Below are positions 45,842 through 54,437 of a DNA stretch of 64,000 bases, piece after piece. Within the stretch, counting starts at the first letter, position 1; the number at the start of each line of letters is the position of its first letter. This DNA is from Octadecabacter sp. B2R22. Its GTDB lineage: Bacteria; Pseudomonadota; Alphaproteobacteria; Rhodobacterales; Rhodobacteraceae. The stretch is taken from positions 1-64,000 of the forward strand of contig NZ_JAHKQJ010000007.1 in assembly GCF_018861045.1 (NCBI RefSeq), given 5' to 3'. The position numbers were made by a program, and so were the translations under genes. The notes under the pieces were generated by a model. That model made no database searches, was not told the DNA's origin, and was given only the letters and a program-made list of their open reading frames with translations.

Positions 45842-46347
45842 GTAAACCGTCTATTATCTGAATGAAATTTCGCTTTATCAGGGGTGCATGGACCTTACCA
45901 GACCTTCCAACACTTTCCGCAAGGGCCAAAAGGCGTGCGGGACGCCTTGCTAGGGCATGAACCGTATCGAGCCGCGGATTTTATCTCGCCAAGAGAAGGG
46001 GGGCATAGGGCATCGGCGGAAGGACACCCCCCCCGGTATTTGAAACAATACCTTTTTCATGAGTTTCGGTCGCGACTGCGCCTCAGCAGCCGCCCAATCG
46101 TTGAGGAACTAAGCGGCGTGTGATGTGGGGTGCGAACAGCCAATTGGTTTGTCGTTCCAAGGGGTTACGTCGGCAATGGAACACCGCAGAACTTGCAAAG
46201 AGCGTTCCGGTGCTGGATAGTCCCCATATCCAGTGTCGATTTAGGCGAAATTTATGCGCCTGTGAGGCTGACATCTATTCGTAACGACCAACTATCTTGA
46301 CGCGCCAAAAACTTTACCACCAATGATTTTTCTAAAAGGGAATTGAT
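45842..46347. other. Intergenic stretch of about 500 bases without a recognised gene
   Basis: It contains a small perfect hairpin, AAGGCGT/ACGCCTT at 45930-45948, a run of eight C residues near 46027, and the RTX gene's ribosome-binding site AAGGGA near 46337. Short frames here lack ribosome-binding sites and family resemblance. It should hold promoters for metG and the RTX gene. Confidence 0.5.
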
Positions 46348-47919
46348 ATGACGACCTATATTTACGACACCAATCAAACGACGAATCTCGACCTAGGGTC
46401 CGGCGACGAATACTATCTACTTCCAGGTGTTTCGCACTACAGCACTATTGGCAGTGTTATTGATTTAACTTCGGGGTCTGCAGGTGTTGATATCTCGGTG
46501 TTGGGTGCGATCGTTGGTACATCTCGGGCTTTGGGTTTAGACGATGCGACTGACGTGCACGTCCTGATTGGCACAACAGGGAGCGTTACAGCTGTCGAAA
46601 GCCAATTCGGCATCTATTCCAATGGCGACGACGTGCATCTGACCAATCTCGGAACGATCAGTTCAGGACAGCTGTATTTCGCAGGTGAGAACGCCGAAAT
46701 TATCAATACGGGCACGATCACAGGATTATTTACTGATATATCAACCATTGCCGCGATAAACGGAAGCGGTGATAATTTTTCTTTCATGAATTCCGGTACC
46801 GTGACCTCCGTGTCGAGCGATATTTTCCAGATCTCTAATAATGCTACGATTTCGAACAGCGGTTCGCTTATTGGGGTGAGTAACGGGTTTGATCTTAATA
46901 CATCGGTGGGGGAGAGCGTTACGATTTCAAACAGTGGACTGATCCAAACCAATGCAGATGCAATCACGTCTTCAAGTGGCAACTTGACCTTGAAAAATTC
47001 AGGGACAGTGGATGGTGAAATCACGTCGTCAGGTACAAGTGCTGAAGATACGATCGTGAACACTGGGACCATTTTGGGGGATATTTCGCTGAGTGGCGGT
47101 GCGGATGTGGTTCGTAACTTTGGCGCGATTGATGGTGATATTTTCCTTGGCGATGATGCTGACATTTACAGATCTATTGTAAATGGCGTTGTGGCTGGCG
47201 CGATTGAAGGGGGTGACGGTAATGACATTATTAGCGGCGGTATTGGTGAAGACGAACTCATTGGCGATGACGGCGATGACGTGCTGCGTGGTGGCGAACG
47301 CAACGATGCCCTGTTCGGCGGTTCGGGCGACGATGTACTAGACGGTGGCTCGGGTGATGATGTCATGCGTGGCCACGCAGACAACGACAGAATTTTCGGC
47401 AAGGACGGAGAGGACGTATTGTTTGGCGGCACTGGCGACGACATCCTAGATGGCGGTCTTGGCGAAGATGTCCTGTATGGTGAAGCCCAAAACGACAAGC
47501 TTTATGGCAAGGACGGAAATGACATCCTGTTTGGTGGCGACGGTGACGACATCTTGCGCGGGGATGCGGGCGATGATGCGCTTTATGGGGGGCTGGGAAC
47601 GGACCAGTTTTATGGCGGTCTTGGGAACGACACGTTTATTTTCAGCGATGTTTTGGAAAGCCCGGACAGTGCTGCACGCGATATCATTCGGGATTTCACC
47701 CAAGGCGAGGATCTTATCAACGTATCGCAGCTGAGCAGCCCAGCGTTTGATTTCATCGGGTCGTCAGGGTTCTCTGGTTCGGCACCCGAAATCCGCGCGG
47801 TGGTTGGGGCCACTGGCGACACGAACTTGTATCTTGATACAGATGGCAACGGGGCGGCGGACATGCGTATCCTTGTGTCCGGCGTCGATGGTCTGACCTC
47901 GGATGATTTCATCCTTTAA
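46348..47919 (+). CDS. RTX calcium-binding protein with N-terminal NSGT-repeat region
   Basis: A 523-residue protein with no signal peptide. Residues about 75-280 contain at least eight irregular repeats built on N(S/T)GT(I/V) (NLGTISS, NTGTITG, NSGTVTS, NSGSLIG, NSGTVDG, NTGTILG, NFGAIDG), a pattern seen in beta-helical surface proteins. Residues about 285-430 hold glycine/aspartate nonapeptide repeats (GGxGxDxLx) that bind calcium. The tail (about 430-523) resembles the serralysin-type C-terminal module that carries the type I secretion signal. No ABC/HlyD genes adjoin it; the TolC at 16889 could take part. Probably a surface or matrix protein. Its stop overlaps that of the MFS gene. Confidence 0.85.
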   Translation: MTTYIYDTNQTTNLDLGSGDEYYLLPGVSHYSTIGSVIDLTSGSAGVDISVLGAIVGTSRALGLDDATDVHVLIGTTGSVTAVESQFGIYSNGDDVHLTNLGTISSGQLYFAGENAEIINTGTITGLFTDISTIAAINGSGDNFSFMNSGTVTSVSSDIFQISNNATISNSGSLIGVSNGFDLNTSVGESVTISNSGLIQTNADAITSSSGNLTLKNSGTVDGEITSSGTSAEDTIVNTGTILGDISLSGGADVVRNFGAIDGDIFLGDDADIYRSIVNGVVAGAIEGGDGNDIISGGIGEDELIGDDGDDVLRGGERNDALFGGSGDDVLDGGSGDDVMRGHADNDRIFGKDGEDVLFGGTGDDILDGGLGEDVLYGEAQNDKLYGKDGNDILFGGDGDDILRGDAGDDALYGGLGTDQFYGGLGNDTFIFSDVLESPDSAARDIIRDFTQGEDLINVSQLSSPAFDFIGSSGFSGSAPEIRAVVGATGDTNLYLDTDGNGAADMRILVSGVDGLTSDDFIL

Positions 47920-49142
47920 CGTTTATCGCGGCTGCGTCCCACCAGTCGCCCGATCGTAAACGATGTGCGCGGAGCGTAAACGTAGGGGGTTCTGTCTTCT
48001 CGTGTTTCGCGCACACGCATCCGGTTCAGACCGAAGATCAGCAACAGGATGTGTCCCGCTGAGATAAAGTAGAACAGTGCGGAAGGGCCGAAGCTTTCGA
48101 TTAACAATGACGTCACCCACGGCGCCGCGATTGCGCCAACTGCGTAAAAGAACATCAATGCGGCCGACAATTCGATCCGTTCTTCGGAGGTCGCAAAGTC
48201 ATGAGCGTGGGATGCAGCAACCGAAAAAACAGGGAACGTCGTAAACCCGAAGAAGGCCGCACTGGCCATGACGCCGATAGTGCCAAGCCCCGATGCCGCG
48301 ACCGTCACGCCACATGACAGCACGGACGCCGCCGACAGCCAGATCAACACCCAGCGGCGATCAAATTTGTCCGCGAGCCAGCCTGCCGGATACTGCGCTG
48401 CCGCACCGCCCGCAACAAAGGCCGCAAGGAACAGGCCGATCTGGCTCGCCGCGAGGCCGACTTCCTGACCGTAGATCGGGCCGACCATACGAAACGACGC
48501 ACCGGATAAGGCCGCCACAAGAACCCCAGCCACCGCAAGCGGCGACATACGCCACGCAAGGCCCGGGCGTAGGCGCGGTGCCTTTGGCGTGTCAGGCTGG
48601 GGTACGCGGGTCAAAGCGAGCGGCAAAAGGGACGCGCAGCACAGGATCGTCAGCAGATTGTACGCCACATAGGTTTCCATGCTGGCCAAGCTCCCGATCA
48701 GAAGTTGCGCCATCAAACTGCCCCCCATATCGACAACACGATACATCCCCATGGCGCGACCACGGTTTTCATTGGTGACTTTCGCCTGCAGCCAGCTTTC
48801 GACCACGGTGTAGCAACCCGCGATGCAAGCACCTGACATCACACGTAAAAAAGCCCAAGCTGTCGGATCAAACACAAGGATATGGCCCGCCATACCAATC
48901 GCGCCCATGGACGTGAAAACCGCAAAGGCGCGCGAATGCCCGACGTCGCCCATCAAACGCGGCGCCCACCAGCAGCCGACAAAGAACCCGACAAAGTGCA
49001 TGGAGCCAAGAAATCCGACTTCACCCGTGCTGAAACCGCTTCCCAATCCGGTCAACGCATCCAGTGGCCCAACAGCCCCCGAAGAGAGCTGTAAGAGAAG
49101 GGCCGCCAAGAACAGGGCCGCAAAAGAGATGAACATCCGCAT
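47916..49142 (-). CDS. MFS transporter (YcaD/UMF-like)
   Basis: A 408-residue protein with about 12 membrane helices. It has an MFS-type GFFVGCWWAPRLMGDVGHSRAFA loop between helices two and three and GGAAAQYPAGWLADKFDRRWVL in the second half. It is probably an exporter; cargo unknown. The start is set at ATG 49142 (MRMFISFAAL); the longer open frame upstream has no MFS character. Its stop codon overlaps that of the RTX gene (TTAA shared). Confidence 0.85.
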   Translation of the reverse strand: MRMFISFAALFLAALLLQLSSGAVGPLDALTGLGSGFSTGEVGFLGSMHFVGFFVGCWWAPRLMGDVGHSRAFAVFTSMGAIGMAGHILVFDPTAWAFLRVMSGACIAGCYTVVESWLQAKVTNENRGRAMGMYRVVDMGGSLMAQLLIGSLASMETYVAYNLLTILCCASLLPLALTRVPQPDTPKAPRLRPGLAWRMSPLAVAGVLVAALSGASFRMVGPIYGQEVGLAASQIGLFLAAFVAGGAAAQYPAGWLADKFDRRWVLIWLSAASVLSCGVTVAASGLGTIGVMASAAFFGFTTFPVFSVAASHAHDFATSEERIELSAALMFFYAVGAIAAPWVTSLLIESFGPSALFYFISAGHILLLIFGLNRMRVRETREDRTPYVYAPRTSFTIGRLVGRSRDKR

Positions 49143-49311
49143 AAGGCCATAAACGCTAGAACTGCGGGCCAGCGCTAGGGTTAATTCGACATATTGTGTC
49201 GTGGAGGTCGTATCGGTTGAATTTATCACCGGCATGACCAAATCTCGGGAACTACGGGTTGTGCAGCGCCGTTCCAAGGTTATGTTTCCGCTTAGAAAAC
49301 GTGAGGGCGCT

Positions 49312-50352
49312 ATGAAACAGATCGAACTTGGCCGCACAGGCATTAACGTCAGCGATTGGTGCCTTGGCACGATGACATTTTCCACCCAAACGCCCGAAGA
49401 GGACGCGCATCGCCAGATCGACATGTGTCTCGATGCGGGGATCAATTTCATGGATACCGCGGAAATGTATCCAGTGAACCCGATCCGCAAAGCGACCGTC
49501 GGAGATTCCGAAAAATGCATCGCCAACTGGATCGCCAAAACAGGCCGCCGCAAGGATGCTATTATCGCAACCAAAGCAGGCGGCGATAGCCAGATGATCC
49601 GTGGTGGTGAAGGATATAGCCCCGAAAATATTCTCTCGATCTTGGACGGCAATCTGCAACGTCTCGGGACTGATTACATTGACCTTTACCAACTGCACTG
49701 GCCGATGCGTGGGTCTTATGCGTTTCGTCAAAATTGGTCGTTCGACCCGAGCAAACAGAACCGCCAGCAGACGATCGACCATATGGGCGGCGTTCTGGAA
49801 AAGCTGAAACAGGCGCAGCAGGATGGTAAAATCCGTGCGTTCGGCATGTCCAATGAATCCGCGTGGGGATCGACCAAGTGGATTGATATTGCCGAAGATA
49901 TCGGTGCGCCGCGCATGGCGTCCGTGCAAAACGAATATTCGCTTCTGCACCGTCTTTACGACACCGACATGGCTGAAATGTCGGTCAACGAAGACGTCGT
50001 TTGTTTCTCTTATTCGCCGCTCGCCACAGGTCTTTTGACCGGGAAGTACCAAAATGGTGCGGTTCCAGAAGGGTCGCGCATGACCCATGGGCCGAAACTC
50101 GGCGGGCGGGTCACACCTCGTGCTTTTGAAGCCGTAGACGCCTACCAAGACGTGGCCAACAAATACGGCATGAAACTGGAACATATGGCGATGGCATTTC
50201 AACGATCACGACCGTTCAAAGTCAGCGCGATCTTCGGCGCAACGACTTCCGAGCAATTGGCGTCTTTGTTGGGCGGTAAAGACATTGAACTCTCCGCAGA
50301 AGCAAAGGCCGATATTGACGCCGTGCACCGTCTGCACCCGATGCCGTATTAG
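49312..50352 (+). CDS. Aldo-keto reductase, Tas-like
   Basis: A 346-residue NADP(H)-dependent oxidoreductase barrel. Catalytic residues are the Asp and Tyr in MDTAEMYP (about 45-52), the Lys in IIATKAGG (about 83) and the His in YQLHWP (about 126). The length and segments such as LGTMTF, VSNESAWG and GATT closely follow E. coli Tas. The physiological substrate is unknown. ATG 49312 has GAGGG about five bases upstream. The stop overlaps the GNAT gene stop on the other strand. Confidence 0.9.
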   Translation: MKQIELGRTGINVSDWCLGTMTFSTQTPEEDAHRQIDMCLDAGINFMDTAEMYPVNPIRKATVGDSEKCIANWIAKTGRRKDAIIATKAGGDSQMIRGGEGYSPENILSILDGNLQRLGTDYIDLYQLHWPMRGSYAFRQNWSFDPSKQNRQQTIDHMGGVLEKLKQAQQDGKIRAFGMSNESAWGSTKWIDIAEDIGAPRMASVQNEYSLLHRLYDTDMAEMSVNEDVVCFSYSPLATGLLTGKYQNGAVPEGSRMTHGPKLGGRVTPRAFEAVDAYQDVANKYGMKLEHMAMAFQRSRPFKVSAIFGATTSEQLASLLGGKDIELSAEAKADIDAVHRLHPMPY

Positions 50353-50804
50353 GTCGTCAGATCAACGCTGAACCGTGGGCCTGCGCCTGTGATGTCTTTG
50401 AGGATGTCCATCGCGCGGTAAGCCGCAATTGCGGTCTTGTTACTCGGGTCCGTCCCGATGGTTAATCGGGTCGCGCCGATCTTTTTTGCGTGGGATTTCG
50501 CGGCAAGGATCAGCGCGGTGCCGACCCCTGCGCTGCGGTGGGTTTCAACGACGAACAGGTGGTGAATATCGAGGCGGATTTTGCCTTCGTGCAGAACCAT
50601 TGTTGGCGTAAGACCCGCATAACCCACGGGCGATCCGCCCTGTTTGGCGATCAACGCAATGCCCATCGGGGCAGGGCCAAAAAAGATGTCATCCAAATGG
50701 TCTAACGTGACCTGCGATTCATCCCCATGAAAGGCCGAAAGCGCACAGATCATGTTATAGAGCGCAGGCAGGTCGTCACGGGTGGCGAGGGCGATGTCGT
50801 TCAT
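50349..50804 (-). CDS. GNAT-family N-acetyltransferase
   Basis: A 151-residue acetyltransferase with the acetyl-CoA-binding motif A around VVETHRSAGVGTALILAAKSHAKKIG (about 85-110) and the later NKTAIAAYRAMDI segment. The acceptor is unknown. ATG 50804 gives the compact MNDIALATRDDLPAL opening typical of the family. The gene is convergent with the aldo-keto reductase, and the two stop codons overlap. Confidence 0.88.
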   Translation of the reverse strand: MNDIALATRDDLPALYNMICALSAFHGDESQVTLDHLDDIFFGPAPMGIALIAKQGGSPVGYAGLTPTMVLHEGKIRLDIHHLFVVETHRSAGVGTALILAAKSHAKKIGATRLTIGTDPSNKTAIAAYRAMDILKDITGAGPRFSVDLTT

Positions 50805-50881
50805 GAGCCATAAGAGGCGTTTTGAGGGCTTGCGTGTCAAGATGGTGGGGCTAGGGTTCTGGCAAATACAGGAGATTCCCA

Positions 50882-51793
50882 ATGCCTTTGACCATGAACC
50901 GCGACGTTTTCATCACTGCTGCCATCACCGGATCAGGCAGTACGCAAGATCGCAGCCCACATGTGCCGCGTTCTCCTGAACAGATTGCCGCGTCAGCGAT
51001 TGATGCCGCCAAGGCAGGGGCTGCCGTGGTCCATTGTCACGTGCGCGATCCTGAAAGTGGTGTGCCAAGCCGCCGCTTGGATCTTTACCGCGAACTCACG
51101 GATCGGATTCGGGCCGCTGATGTTGATGTCGTGTTGAACCTGACGGCGGGCATGGGCGGAGACATGGTGTTTGGTGGCGTTGAAAACCCGCTGCCCACCG
51201 TCGCAGGGACCGATATGGTCGGCGCGACCGAACGGGTTGCCCACGTTGCCGAGTGCTTGCCGGAAATCTGTACGCTTGATTGCGGAACGATGAACTTTGC
51301 CGAGGCTGACTACGTGATGACCAACACGCCCGGCATGCTGCGTGCGATGGGCCAGATGATGACGGACCTCGGGGTGAAGCCCGAAATCGAAGCTTTTGAT
51401 ACAGGCCACCTTTGGTTCGCCAAACAACTGGTCGCCGAAGGTATCCTAAAGCCGGACGCGCTCGTGCAGCTTTGCATGGGTGTGCCGTGGGGCGCGCCGG
51501 ATGACCTGAACACCTTCATGGCAATGGTGAATAACGTGCCGGACGAATGGACCTTCAGCGCCTTCGGTCTTGGCCGCAGCCAAATGCCGTTCGTTGCGGC
51601 GTCCGTGTTGGCGGGTGGCAATGTGCGTGTGGGGCTTGAGGATAACTTGATGCTCGATAAGGGCGTACTGGCGACCAATGCGCAACTCGTTGAACGGGCT
51701 CATGGGATCATTGAAAACCTTGGTGCGCGGGTCATTGGCCCAGCGGAAGTCCGTGAGAACCTTGGCTTGGTGAAGCAAGCGCCCCGAGGGTAA
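50882..51793 (+). CDS. Beta-keto acid cleavage enzyme (BKACE), probably dehydrocarnitine cleavage
   Basis: A 303-residue zinc enzyme of the BKACE family (formerly DUF849). The opening VFITAAITGSGS, the metal site VVHCHVRDPESG (His residues about 48-50) and FMAMVNNVPDEWTFSAFGLG are hallmarks. BKACEs condense a beta-keto acid with acetyl-CoA to give acetoacetate and a CoA ester. Because a carnitine 3-dehydrogenase/thioesterase fusion lies in the same run, the substrate is most likely 3-dehydrocarnitine, yielding betainyl-CoA. AGGAG precedes ATG 50882; ATG 50894 is an alternative start. Confidence 0.88.
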   Translation: MPLTMNRDVFITAAITGSGSTQDRSPHVPRSPEQIAASAIDAAKAGAAVVHCHVRDPESGVPSRRLDLYRELTDRIRAADVDVVLNLTAGMGGDMVFGGVENPLPTVAGTDMVGATERVAHVAECLPEICTLDCGTMNFAEADYVMTNTPGMLRAMGQMMTDLGVKPEIEAFDTGHLWFAKQLVAEGILKPDALVQLCMGVPWGAPDDLNTFMAMVNNVPDEWTFSAFGLGRSQMPFVAASVLAGGNVRVGLEDNLMLDKGVLATNAQLVERAHGIIENLGARVIGPAEVRENLGLVKQAPRG

Positions 51794-51798
51794 CACCC

Positions 51799-51987
51799 TT
51801 GAAACCTGTCATCTGTGCTATTTGGGTCAGCGTGCTTGCGGGAATGTCCGCCTGCACAGCTGTTCCCGCAGGTGACCCTTTGCCTGAACCCTTTGGTGTG
51901 ACAATGGTTGAGGAAACCACCTGTAACGGGTTGGGTGGGCGTATTGTGATGGGATCGGATGGCGCGTTTTGCTTGATGGATCCCTGA
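51799..51987 (+). CDS. Small lipoprotein with C-x3-GG-(x)n-C-DP motif
   Basis: A 62-residue frame starting at TTG 51799, with GAGGG eight bases upstream. A leader of about 18 residues ends in MSAC, a passable lipobox (Cys19). The mature part ends in TTCNGLGGRIVMGSDGAFCLMDP, a paired-cysteine motif also found in the lipoprotein at 52550. It begins five bases after the BKACE stop and eleven before the lipocalin-like gene. Function unknown. Confidence 0.6.
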   Translation: MKPVICAIWVSVLAGMSACTAVPAGDPLPEPFGVTMVEETTCNGLGGRIVMGSDGAFCLMDP

Positions 51988-51998
51988 CGAGGGGTGAA

Positions 51999-52553
51999 AT
52001 GAAGCGAATTATTAAGGCGTTGCCGTTTGTCGCTTTGGCGGCTTGTTTGGCTGAAGAACCGCAGGTTCCCGAAGGTGCGATCGTCACAGAACGGTTCAGG
52101 GATCAATCCGCGCAAATTGCATCCCAAACGGACGTAACACCTGACAGAATGGCGGGTGATTGGGTCATTCGGCAAAGATTTGCTGGCCAACCCGGGCCGT
52201 CCCATGAGATTTCCATCAGCACATTGCCGCAAGGTGCTTTGCAGATGAATGTGGTATCGTTTCGCTGTGCCGATGGTGTCTGCGCAGACGTTGAATCCCT
52301 TGTTTTACTTGAAGCCGCTGGCCCTGGTCGTTGGAAGCCGGCAGGGGATCAAACGGTTTTGTTTGATGGAGAAATCTGGGTGATGTGGATGGATTTTGAC
52401 ACCCGAACGGTGGCGATTGGCATTCCGACGGGGGAATTTGGCTGGATCATGGATAAAAATCCGACCGGAGGGGGGGATCGCATCACTGCGGCGCGGGACA
52501 TTATGGATTGGTTTGGTTATGATGTGTCACGACTCCAAGAGGTAAGAAGATGA
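51999..52553 (+). CDS. Lipocalin-like lipoprotein
   Basis: A 184-residue protein. ATG 51999 opens a short leader with a clean lipobox LAAC (Cys16), so it should be anchored to a membrane. The mature part has the lipocalin first-strand motif GDWVI (about 58) and beta-strand pattern, ending in a helix and tail (ITAARDIMDWFGYDVSRL) as in bacterial lipocalins. Ligand unknown. The stop overlaps the next lipoprotein gene by ATGA. Confidence 0.7.
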   Translation: MKRIIKALPFVALAACLAEEPQVPEGAIVTERFRDQSAQIASQTDVTPDRMAGDWVIRQRFAGQPGPSHEISISTLPQGALQMNVVSFRCADGVCADVESLVLLEAAGPGRWKPAGDQTVLFDGEIWVMWMDFDTRTVAIGIPTGEFGWIMDKNPTGGGDRITAARDIMDWFGYDVSRLQEVRR

Positions 52554-52879
52554 ATCGTGTATTTGTAGGATTAGGGTGCGCTTTGGCGTTGATGGGCTGT
52601 GACGAGATCGCAATGCCAACAGGCGGCGGCGCAGGGTTCCCGATGGCGAGCGCGGCAACTGGCGGTAGTAACGGGCGGATGGAATTCCTCGTGCTTGGGT
52701 CCACAATGGGCTTCGAGGAATGCCGTTCTCGTGGTGGGATCATCATCCGCGACAGTGGCAGTCCGATGATTGCATGTGATCCGCGTGTGCGCCGCGAACC
52801 TGTTCCGGCCAATGAATTTGATCATCCAGACAGTCCAGTTCCCCAGACTGCCAACGTCGCTGAGGCCGTAGACGGTTAA
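52550..52879 (+). CDS. Small lipoprotein related to the one at 51799
   Basis: A 109-residue protein with lipobox LMGC (Cys17), a glycine/alanine-rich stretch (about 24-42), then EECRSRGGIIIRDSGSPMIACDP, matching the C-x3-GG ... C-DP motif of the small lipoprotein two genes upstream. A proline-rich tail follows. It is coupled to the lipocalin gene by a four-base overlap and followed by a terminator. Function unknown. Confidence 0.65.
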   Translation: MNRVFVGLGCALALMGCDEIAMPTGGGAGFPMASAATGGSNGRMEFLVLGSTMGFEECRSRGGIIIRDSGSPMIACDPRVRREPVPANEFDHPDSPVPQTANVAEAVDG

Positions 52880-52919
52880 CGCCACAATAGGTCGTTATTT
52901 GGCTTGACGCCTCCCCTAA

Positions 52920-52945
52920 AAAAGCCTCGCATGAGCGGGGCTTTT
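52920..52945 (+). terminator. Strong intrinsic terminator before the carnitine dehydrogenase gene
   Basis: AAAAGCCTCGC (52920-52930) and GCGGGGCTTTT (52935-52945) form an 11-pair stem with one G-T pair and an ATGA loop, ending in four T residues. It closes the BKACE-lipoprotein run and sits 20 bases before the next gene start, so the fusion gene needs read-through or its own promoter. Confidence 0.8.
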
Positions 52946-52964
52946 GACATTAAAGGGGCAGACT

Positions 52965-54437
52965 TTGGCACAAGTAGCGGCAATCATCGGCGGTGGCGTA
53001 ATCGGGGGCGGCTGGGCCGCAAGGTTCCTGTTAAACGGTTGGGACGTAAAGGTTTTTGACCCTGACCCAGAGGCGCAGCGCAAGATCGGTGAAGTTCTTG
53101 AAAACGCGCGGGCGTCCTTGCCGGGCTTGTATGACATGCCGATGCCTGCCGAGGGCCAGTTGTCGTTTTGCGATACTCTTGCGGAGTGCGTGTCAGACGC
53201 GTCTTGGGTGCAAGAAAGCGTGCCAGAACGCCTTGAGCTAAAGCACAAAGTATTCGCCGAAATTCAGGCACATCTTGATCCCGAGGCCGTCATCGGGTCT
53301 TCGACATCTGGGTTCAAACCTTCCGAGCTTCAGCAAGGGGCCAAAGATCCGACGCAGATCATGGTCACGCACCCGTTTAACCCAGTATACCTTTTGCCGC
53401 TGATCGAACTGGTGCCGGGCGATAATAATGACCCGCGTGCCGTGGATTGGGCAAAGACGGTACTGGAACAGATCGGTATGTTCCCCCTTGTGGTCAAAAA
53501 AGAGATCGATGCGCATATCGCGGACCGTTTCCTCGAAGCCGTCTGGCGCGAGGCGCTTTGGCTGATCAAGGACGGGGTCGCCACAACAAGCGAAATCGAC
53601 GAAGCCATCCGCATGGGATTCGGGTTGCGCTGGGCGCAGATGGGGTTGTTCGAAACCTACCGTATCGCGGGCGGAGAGGCCGGAATGCGCCATTTCATCG
53701 AACAATTCGGCCCGTGCCTGTCTTGGCCGTGGACCAAATTGATGGATGTGCCCGAGCTTACCGATGAGCTGATCGACCAAATCGCGGACCAGTCGGACGC
53801 TCAGTCCGGCATGTACAGCATTCGCGAATTGGAACGCCATCGTGACGCCAACTTGGTTGGTATGATGCGCACGCTAAAAGCACGCGATTGGGGCGCAGGT
53901 GCCGTGTTGAATGGCCACGACAAGACCATGAACGAGCACAATGTAATCCCCAACTGTCTGACCGATGTCGCGGATATCACACGGCCCGTCAAAACGGTGG
54001 ATCGTGCAGTGCCGCTGGATTGGACCGATTACAATGGTCACATGAACGAAGCGCGTTATCTGCAGGCGTTTGGCGACGCCACAGATCGTTTGATGCTGAT
54101 TGTGGGCTGCACGCCAGACTATATCGCGTCGGGCGGGAGCTATTTCACCGCCGAAACGCACATCCGTCATCTGGATGAAGTGCACGCAGGGGCGCGGATC
54201 AGGGTCGAGACGCAGGTTTTGCTTGGCGAGGGTAAGAAAATGCAGCTGTTCCATACGATGTATGAAGGGGACCGCGCTTTGGCCACGGGTGAGCATATGC
54301 TTATCCACGTTGATCTGAAAACGCGCGCGGCCAGCAATCCTGCACCGCAGGTGGCCGCGGCGCTTACGGAACTTGCGACGGCACACGCTGAATTAGCGCT
54401 TCCAAACGGGGCTGGCGCGGCTGTCGGCAAACGCTGA
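52965..54437 (+). CDS. L-carnitine 3-dehydrogenase fused to betainyl-CoA thioesterase
   Basis: A 490-residue fusion. The N-terminal 3-hydroxyacyl-CoA-dehydrogenase-like part (1-320) has the NAD motif GGGVIGGGWAA and VTHPFNPVYLLPL with its catalytic His. The C-terminal hot-dog thioesterase (about 345-490) starts VPLDWTDYNGHMNEARYLQAFGDATD. This fusion is known from carnitine-degrading alphaproteobacteria: the first half oxidises carnitine to 3-dehydrocarnitine, and the second frees betaine from betainyl-CoA made by the BKACE. The start is set at TTG 52965 with AAAGGGG six bases upstream; an earlier TTG at 52944 lies within the terminator. Confidence 0.9.
   Translation: MAQVAAIIGGGVIGGGWAARFLLNGWDVKVFDPDPEAQRKIGEVLENARASLPGLYDMPMPAEGQLSFCDTLAECVSDASWVQESVPERLELKHKVFAEIQAHLDPEAVIGSSTSGFKPSELQQGAKDPTQIMVTHPFNPVYLLPLIELVPGDNNDPRAVDWAKTVLEQIGMFPLVVKKEIDAHIADRFLEAVWREALWLIKDGVATTSEIDEAIRMGFGLRWAQMGLFETYRIAGGEAGMRHFIEQFGPCLSWPWTKLMDVPELTDELIDQIADQSDAQSGMYSIRELERHRDANLVGMMRTLKARDWGAGAVLNGHDKTMNEHNVIPNCLTDVADITRPVKTVDRAVPLDWTDYNGHMNEARYLQAFGDATDRLMLIVGCTPDYIASGGSYFTAETHIRHLDEVHAGARIRVETQVLLGEGKKMQLFHTMYEGDRALATGEHMLIHVDLKTRAASNPAPQVAAALTELATAHAELALPNGAGAAVGKR

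Noticed and set aside
44675-45865. Long open frame of about 396 codons antisense to metG
   Set aside because: Shadow of metG; residue make-up is unlike a real protein and it has no start signal.
45884-46123. 79-codon frame upstream of the RTX gene
   Set aside because: No ribosome-binding site and low-complexity, shadow-like residue use.
49143-49652. Open N-terminal extension of the MFS transporter
   Set aside because: It is antisense to the Tas-like gene, lacks membrane segments, and the MFS fold starts cleanly at 49142.
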